This document shows, one piece after another, positions 60,142-64,000 of a DNA stretch of 64,000 nt. Every line of letters begins with the position of its first letter. The stretch's first letter is position 1. The position numbers and the translations under genes were made by a program. The notes beneath the pieces are model-generated. The model did no database searches. It saw only the letters and a list, made by a program, of their open reading frames with translations, and was not told the DNA's origin. The stretch lies in NCBI RefSeq assembly GCF_001447155.2, contig NZ_CP014754.1:1984001-2048000 (forward strand), in the 5' to 3' direction. This DNA comes from Marinobacter sp. LQ44 (lineage in GTDB: Bacteria > Pseudomonadota > Gammaproteobacteria > Pseudomonadales > Oleiphilaceae).

Positions 60142-61440
60142 ATGAAACTAGCACCCCCCACGCAAAAGCCGGTCTCAGCAAGGCTGATCATCCCATCCTT
60201 TGTGGCAGCCACAGCACTCATGCTTTCTGGATGCGGTGGCAGCAGCTCCGGTGACAGTCACGACCACACAGAGATCGATACCGCCGGGCGCCTGGCCATA
60301 TATGACAGCACCGGCTCGCAGATCAAGGTGATGAACCTGGATGACGGAAGCGTACTTGAGCAATTTCCCCTGGACGGCGAAGCACCCCGCCTGTATCGAT
60401 CACCCAACGCACGGTATGGGGTAGTCTTGCAGCGCGGAAATGACCTGGTGTCCTTTATTGACAGCGGACTCTATACCGAAGACCACGGCGACCACATGCA
60501 CGATTACGCGGAAACGCCATCCATGCTGAGCCTAACGCTGAACGATCACCGGCCCACCCACTATTCCCTCGGCGAGGAGTATGGCGTGGTGTTCTACGAC
60601 GGTTCAGCCAGCGCGGCCAACGCCAAGGTGACAGTCTTCTCCGACCACTCCCTGGAAAGTAACCGTGAGGTCGCATCTCTCGGCCGCGACAACAACATGC
60701 ATGGCGTTGCCAAGATGGTAGGGGATCGCCTGTTCGTCACCCGTCGTGATTCATCGATTACCGATACGACCCTGCCGGCGGACGTTGAGCGGTACCAGCT
60801 GGACGGTGGCAGTTTCACCCACGAACACCTCTACGCTGAACAATGCCCACGCCTGCATGGCGCGGCAGCCAATCACCACGCCCTGGCCTTCGGCTGCTCC
60901 GATGGTGTGCTGGTGATCGATCTGGAAGACGATACCTTCCCCGCGGAAAAACTGGATAACCCACCAACCCTGATCGACGGCAGTCGCATTGGCACCCTGG
61001 TTGCTCATCATGACGTCGACGCCCTGGTCGGTGTTGCCGGAAACCAGCTTTTCGTCATCAACCCGGAAGATGCCGAGCCCTATCTGGAGCTGACTCTGGG
61101 CGAAGGCGTCACTCGCGTTGCCCAGGGCTTTGATGGTCACGGCGAAACCTTCTACGTGTTCGGTAATGACGGCAAGCTTCGGTTGTTCGACCCGGCCGAC
61201 GGCTGGCTGCTGGCTGCCACCCTGGACGTTATGGAACCCCTGGCAGAGGGCGACCAAGTTGCGTTCACCGAGTCGGCCAGCGAAGACCGTCTGTTTGCAC
61301 TGACACCGGACGGTCAGTCCATCATCGAAATCGACACCCATGAGCGGGAGGTTCTAAGGACCATCGCCCTGGACTTCCAGGCCGCCAGCATGGTCTGGCT
61401 TGGCCTGATGGATGATCACGACCACGATCACGCTCACTAA
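60142..61440 (+). CDS. AztD-like zinc metallochaperone lipoprotein
   Basis: 432 residues. Lipobox LSGC with Cys31 after a hydrophobic signal sequence; mature start GGSSSGDSHDHTE. Beta-propeller repeats make up the rest (RLAIYDSTGSQIKVMNLDDGSVLEQFPL, VLVIDLEDDTFPAEKL, LRLFDPADGWLLAATLD). His-rich spots, SHDHTE near the start, EDHGDHMHDY and the C-terminal DHDHDHAH, suit zinc binding. This resembles AztD, the periplasmic zinc chaperone of Paracoccus-type AztABCD systems. It would deliver zinc to the binding protein encoded downstream. GGAG lies 11 bases before the ATG. AztD proteins I know are soluble; a lipid anchor here is a possible difference. Confidence 0.8.
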   Translation: MKLAPPTQKPVSARLIIPSFVAATALMLSGCGGSSSGDSHDHTEIDTAGRLAIYDSTGSQIKVMNLDDGSVLEQFPLDGEAPRLYRSPNARYGVVLQRGNDLVSFIDSGLYTEDHGDHMHDYAETPSMLSLTLNDHRPTHYSLGEEYGVVFYDGSASAANAKVTVFSDHSLESNREVASLGRDNNMHGVAKMVGDRLFVTRRDSSITDTTLPADVERYQLDGGSFTHEHLYAEQCPRLHGAAANHHALAFGCSDGVLVIDLEDDTFPAEKLDNPPTLIDGSRIGTLVAHHDVDALVGVAGNQLFVINPEDAEPYLELTLGEGVTRVAQGFDGHGETFYVFGNDGKLRLFDPADGWLLAATLDVMEPLAEGDQVAFTESASEDRLFALTPDGQSIIEIDTHEREVLRTIALDFQAASMVWLGLMDDHDHDHAH

Positions 61441-61524
61441 CCAACACCGATGACACAGCGCCGGCTGCTTAACGCATCGCCGGCGCCGACTCCATTTCCT
61501 ATGCAAGCAGTACGAGGATTCAAC

Positions 61525-62640
61525 ATGCGTTTTACCCGCCTTCAAGCCGGCCTGTTCTCCACCATGCTGATGCCATTTGCGTCGGCCCATGCTAATGAAA
61601 TGAACCCAGACATCAGCGTGGTTCTGGATGGTTATTACAAACAGAACGCCACCGCGCTGTCCCACCGGGACGAGGGTTTTGGCCTTGGACACACCGAGCT
61701 GTCATTGTCTGCCCCAATCGATGACCTGTTCGCAGGCCGCCTGACCGCAGTCCTGGAGGAGCATCATGGCGAGACCGAAGTGGCACTGGAAGAAGCCTAC
61801 CTGCAGACCACCGGCATGCCCTGGAACCTGAGTGTTCGGGGCGGCCGATTCCTGTCCCAGGTCGGCTATCTGAACAGTCGTCATATGCATGAAGACAACT
61901 TTGTCGAACGCCCCGCCGCCTACCGGGCTCTTCTGGGCAGCCACTACTTCGACGACGGCCTGCGGGTCAACCTGTTGATGCCGACACCGTTTTTCTGGCA
62001 GATCGGGGCGGAAGCTTTCAACGGTAATCGCCTGACGGAAGGTGACGAAGACATTGGTGTGTACACCGTCAACACCCGTTTCGGTGGCGACATCGGCGTA
62101 TCACAAAGCTGGCAGGCCGGGCTGTCCTATCTGAACAACCGCCAGGTTCATGGTGACCATGACGGCGATCACGATCATGACCATGACCACGGTGATCACG
62201 ACCACAGCCATGCCGCCGCCTACACCGGCGAGAACCTCTACATCGCCGACCTGGTCTGGAAATGGTCGCCTGATGGCAACACCCGCCAGCAACAGCTGAC
62301 GCTCAGCGGCGAATACCTGTACGCGGACGAACTGAACGAACATGCCCGCTCCTCAGATTACCACCAGGGCTGGTATACCTCCGCTGTCTACCGCTTTACC
62401 CCACAGTGGTCTGTCGGAGCCCGCTATGGCCGGGTGGATCTCAAGGAAGCCCATGGTGACCACTTCCACGATCAGCAACTGAAAGAAACCGATGTGATGC
62501 TGGCCTGGTCCCGATCCCACTTCTCGACTCTGCGTCTGCAATACACGCACCAGAGTGCTCACGGTTTCGATGACGCCGACAACACCGTCACCCTGCAGTA
62601 CGTGATGACCTTCGGAGCTCATGGTGCCCATGATTTCTAA
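61525..62640 (+). CDS. Outer-membrane beta-barrel with His-rich loop (zinc uptake)
   Basis: 371 residues from ATG 61525 (GAGGA upstream; an earlier start at 61450 is inferior). A signal peptide ends near AHA-NE. The mature part is made of amphipathic strands with many Gly and aromatic residues and ends in GAHDF, like a barrel. An extracellular-type loop at about residues 206-230 has a dense run of His and Asp (GDHDHDHDHGDHDHSH). No TonB box or plug domain is seen, so it is not an obvious ZnuD receptor. It may be a zinc-selective porin or store. It lies between the AztD-like gene and the ABC binding-protein gene, which overlaps its end by 20 bases. Confidence 0.8.
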   Translation: MRFTRLQAGLFSTMLMPFASAHANEMNPDISVVLDGYYKQNATALSHRDEGFGLGHTELSLSAPIDDLFAGRLTAVLEEHHGETEVALEEAYLQTTGMPWNLSVRGGRFLSQVGYLNSRHMHEDNFVERPAAYRALLGSHYFDDGLRVNLLMPTPFFWQIGAEAFNGNRLTEGDEDIGVYTVNTRFGGDIGVSQSWQAGLSYLNNRQVHGDHDGDHDHDHDHGDHDHSHAAAYTGENLYIADLVWKWSPDGNTRQQQLTLSGEYLYADELNEHARSSDYHQGWYTSAVYRFTPQWSVGARYGRVDLKEAHGDHFHDQQLKETDVMLAWSRSHFSTLRLQYTHQSAHGFDDADNTVTLQYVMTFGAHGAHDF

Positions 62641-63556
62641 GCCCAACCGCCTGGCATGGGTGTTTGGCTGGCTGCTGGCGTTTGCCAGCGTGCCGGCCAG
62701 CGCCAGTCTGAATGTGTTCGCCTGCGAACCAGAGTGGGCCAGCCTGGTCTCGGCGTTGCTGCCGGATGCAACCATCACCACCGCGACCACCGCCTGGCAA
62801 GACCCGCACTACATTGAGGCCAGACCCAGCCTGATTGCCGCCATGCGTAAAGCCGACCTGGCCGTGTGCACGGGTGCGTCGCTGGAAGCCGGCTGGCTGC
62901 CTTCGCTGATCTCAAGGGCGGCCAATCGCAAGATCCAGCCCGGTAGCGATGGGCTGTTCTTTGCCGCCGACCATGCGCCGCTGCATCAGAGTCATGAGCA
63001 CGTTGACCGCAGCATGGGGGATGTCCACCCAGAGGGCGACCCGCATCTGCATCTGTCTCCGGACGCCATTCCCCTGGTTGCCAGTGCCCTCGCCGAACGA
63101 CTGACTGCCCTGGCCCCCGATCAGCAAGCACAGATTCAAGTGAGGTACATTCGGTGGCGGGGAGAGTGGAACCAGCACCGCCAGTCCTGGCGCCATGCCG
63201 CCCGGCAACTGGCCGGGACCGGTGTGGTTACCCAGCACTCCACCTTCGATTACCTGCTGCGTTGGCTGGGCATCGAGGTCATTGCCGACCTGGAGCCGAA
63301 ACCCGGGTTACCACCCGGCAGCGCGCACCTGCGGAACGTGCTGGCTACCCCGGACCTGGCTCGCGCCAGCGTGATTATGGTGGCCTCCTATCAGGATGAT
63401 CGTCCGGCCCGGTGGTTATCGTCACAATCCGGCGTACCGGCGATAGTGCTGCCTGGCACCGTCACCGGCCAACCGGGTGAAGAGACTCTGGAGCAGGTTA
63501 TCAACCTGATCGTCGACACACTGTTGAATCATCAAGAGCCAACGAATGTGGAATGA
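62621..63556 (+). CDS. Zinc ABC transporter binding protein (ZnuA/AztC type)
   Basis: 311 residues from ATG 62621, overlapping the barrel gene by 20 bases; ATG 62630 is an alternative start with better ribosome spacing. A signal peptide (to about ASAS) is followed by a cluster A-I metal-binding protein: DPHYIEARP with the first His, a His loop HAPLHQSHEHVDRSMG, then GDPHLHLSPDAIPLVASALAERL with further His, TQHSTFDYLLRWLGIEV and VASYQDDRPAR near the end. These match the zinc ligands of ZnuA/AztC. The permease start overlaps its end. Confidence 0.88.
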   Translation: MVPMISKPNRLAWVFGWLLAFASVPASASLNVFACEPEWASLVSALLPDATITTATTAWQDPHYIEARPSLIAAMRKADLAVCTGASLEAGWLPSLISRAANRKIQPGSDGLFFAADHAPLHQSHEHVDRSMGDVHPEGDPHLHLSPDAIPLVASALAERLTALAPDQQAQIQVRYIRWRGEWNQHRQSWRHAARQLAGTGVVTQHSTFDYLLRWLGIEVIADLEPKPGLPPGSAHLRNVLATPDLARASVIMVASYQDDRPARWLSSQSGVPAIVLPGTVTGQPGEETLEQVINLIVDTLLNHQEPTNVE

Positions 63557-64000
63557 GTGGGGCTGGATGTGGCCGGCATTCACTGCCAGCACGCTGACTG
63601 CAATCGCCCTGGTGCCTCTGGGCAACCGGGTACTTGAGCGGGGTATGGTATTTGCGGATCTGGCGATCGCCCAGTGGGCGGCTCTGGGCATTTTACTGGT
63701 CGGTACCGTGTTACCCGCCGGTGGCGCTGCCCTGAGCCTCTCCGGGAGCCTGGCCCTTGCCCTGCTGGCCGTTGCCTTGGTCAGCCTGGTTTTACGGTAT
63801 CTGACCCGTCACCGTGAAGCCATGATTGGCCTGCTCTACGCACTGGGCGCCTGCCTGGCCACCTTGCTGGTAAGCCAGGACCCCCACGGCGCACAGCGGC
63901 TTGCCCATACCCTTAACGGCGATCTGCTCTGGACCACACCCACGGTGCTGGGCCCGATGGTTCTGCTGGCACTGGCCGTGCTTGCCTGGCAGTGCGTCCT
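63546..64000 (+). CDS. Zinc ABC transporter permease (ZnuB/AztB type), partial
   Basis: Open from ATG 63546, which lies 11 bases inside the binding-protein gene, to the window edge: 151 codons and more. It is an ABC-3 permease: MWPAFTASTLTAIALVPLGNRVLERGMVFADLAIAQWAALGILLVG with FADLAIAQWAALG as the family signature, followed by helices and TLNGDLLWTTP. It forms the zinc channel. The ATPase gene is expected just beyond the edge, as the remaining part of the ABC set. Confidence 0.88.
   Translation, partial: MWNEWGWMWPAFTASTLTAIALVPLGNRVLERGMVFADLAIAQWAALGILLVGTVLPAGGAALSLSGSLALALLAVALVSLVLRYLTRHREAMIGLLYALGACLATLLVSQDPHGAQRLAHTLNGDLLWTTPTVLGPMVLLALAVLAWQCV

Noticed and set aside
62149..62211. 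Tandem repeat of GAT/CAC-like triplets
   Set aside because: It is coding for the His-Asp loop of the barrel; no longer repeat unit or mobile feature is seen.
1..64000. tRNA, rRNA, CRISPR, insertion sequence, phage or integron
   Set aside because: No cloverleaf, repeat array, transposase, integrase or inverted-repeat pair was recognised by eye.

Overview
The window looks like chromosome of a marine, moderately halophilic gammaproteobacterium, most likely Marinobacter or a close relative. The reasons are dense coding at fairly high GC, a TeaABCD-type ectoine uptake locus, malate:quinone oxidoreductase, LldP/LutABC lactate use, type IV pilus and c-type cytochrome genes, and a sigma54-controlled DUF1302/DUF1329/RND cluster. 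No rRNA gene is present to confirm the genus. I saw no tRNA, CRISPR array, insertion sequence or prophage gene, and no gene-free stretch over 300 bases; the longest gaps are about 230-265 bases and hold promoters and operators.

Layout. 1-138 is the Fis-type tail of a sigma54 activator. It is followed by a textbook -24/-12 promoter (335-350) and a four-gene operon (400-7205): beta-propeller lipoprotein, RND/MMPL pump, DUF1302 outer-membrane barrel and DUF1329 periplasmic protein, closed by an intrinsic terminator. This looks like a trans-envelope system for a hydrophobic compound and is the strongest candidate here for a poorly described system. 7278-10879 holds a PAS chemoreceptor, an ABM-domain membrane protein overlapping it by 4 bases, and an SLC13-type permease. 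10916-16966 holds an eight-haem cytochrome with a TPR tail, an AraC regulator and a sulfatase-porin operon. 17156-21590 holds PilU, a secreted DsrE-like protein, a secreted rhodanese, a di-haem cytochrome c peroxidase with an ANR/FNR-like box, and a nitroreductase.

21697-26058 is mqo-pntAA-pntAB-pntB with overlapping junctions. 26059-31751 is the lactate locus lldP-lutABC with a divergent GntR-family regulator and two matching operators 138 bp apart. 31868-36645 holds a stand-alone ovothiol-type methyltransferase, an MscS channel, a luciferase-like oxidoreductase, a secreted glutathione peroxidase, a small hydrolase and a Tat-exported HiPIP. 36893-40434 is teaABCD. 40591-44246 holds an AGCS symporter and a diguanylate cyclase. 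44360-48132 is a polyamine-type ABC operon (ATPase, two permeases, binding lipoprotein). 48263-51120 pairs an orphan TRAP binding protein with a Cache chemoreceptor.

51354-59192 is mixed housekeeping: a SixA-CHAD fusion, a CDF-like protein with altered metal ligands, a LysR regulator, DUF3565, RarD, rhodanese, YchJ, a six-helix membrane protein, a PAS-GGDEF cyclase and a family-3 binding protein. 59394-64000 is a zinc-acquisition locus led by a perfect Zur-box palindrome: DUF1826, an AztD-like zinc chaperone lipoprotein, a His-rich outer-membrane barrel, a zinc ABC binding protein and the start of its permease, which runs off the window.
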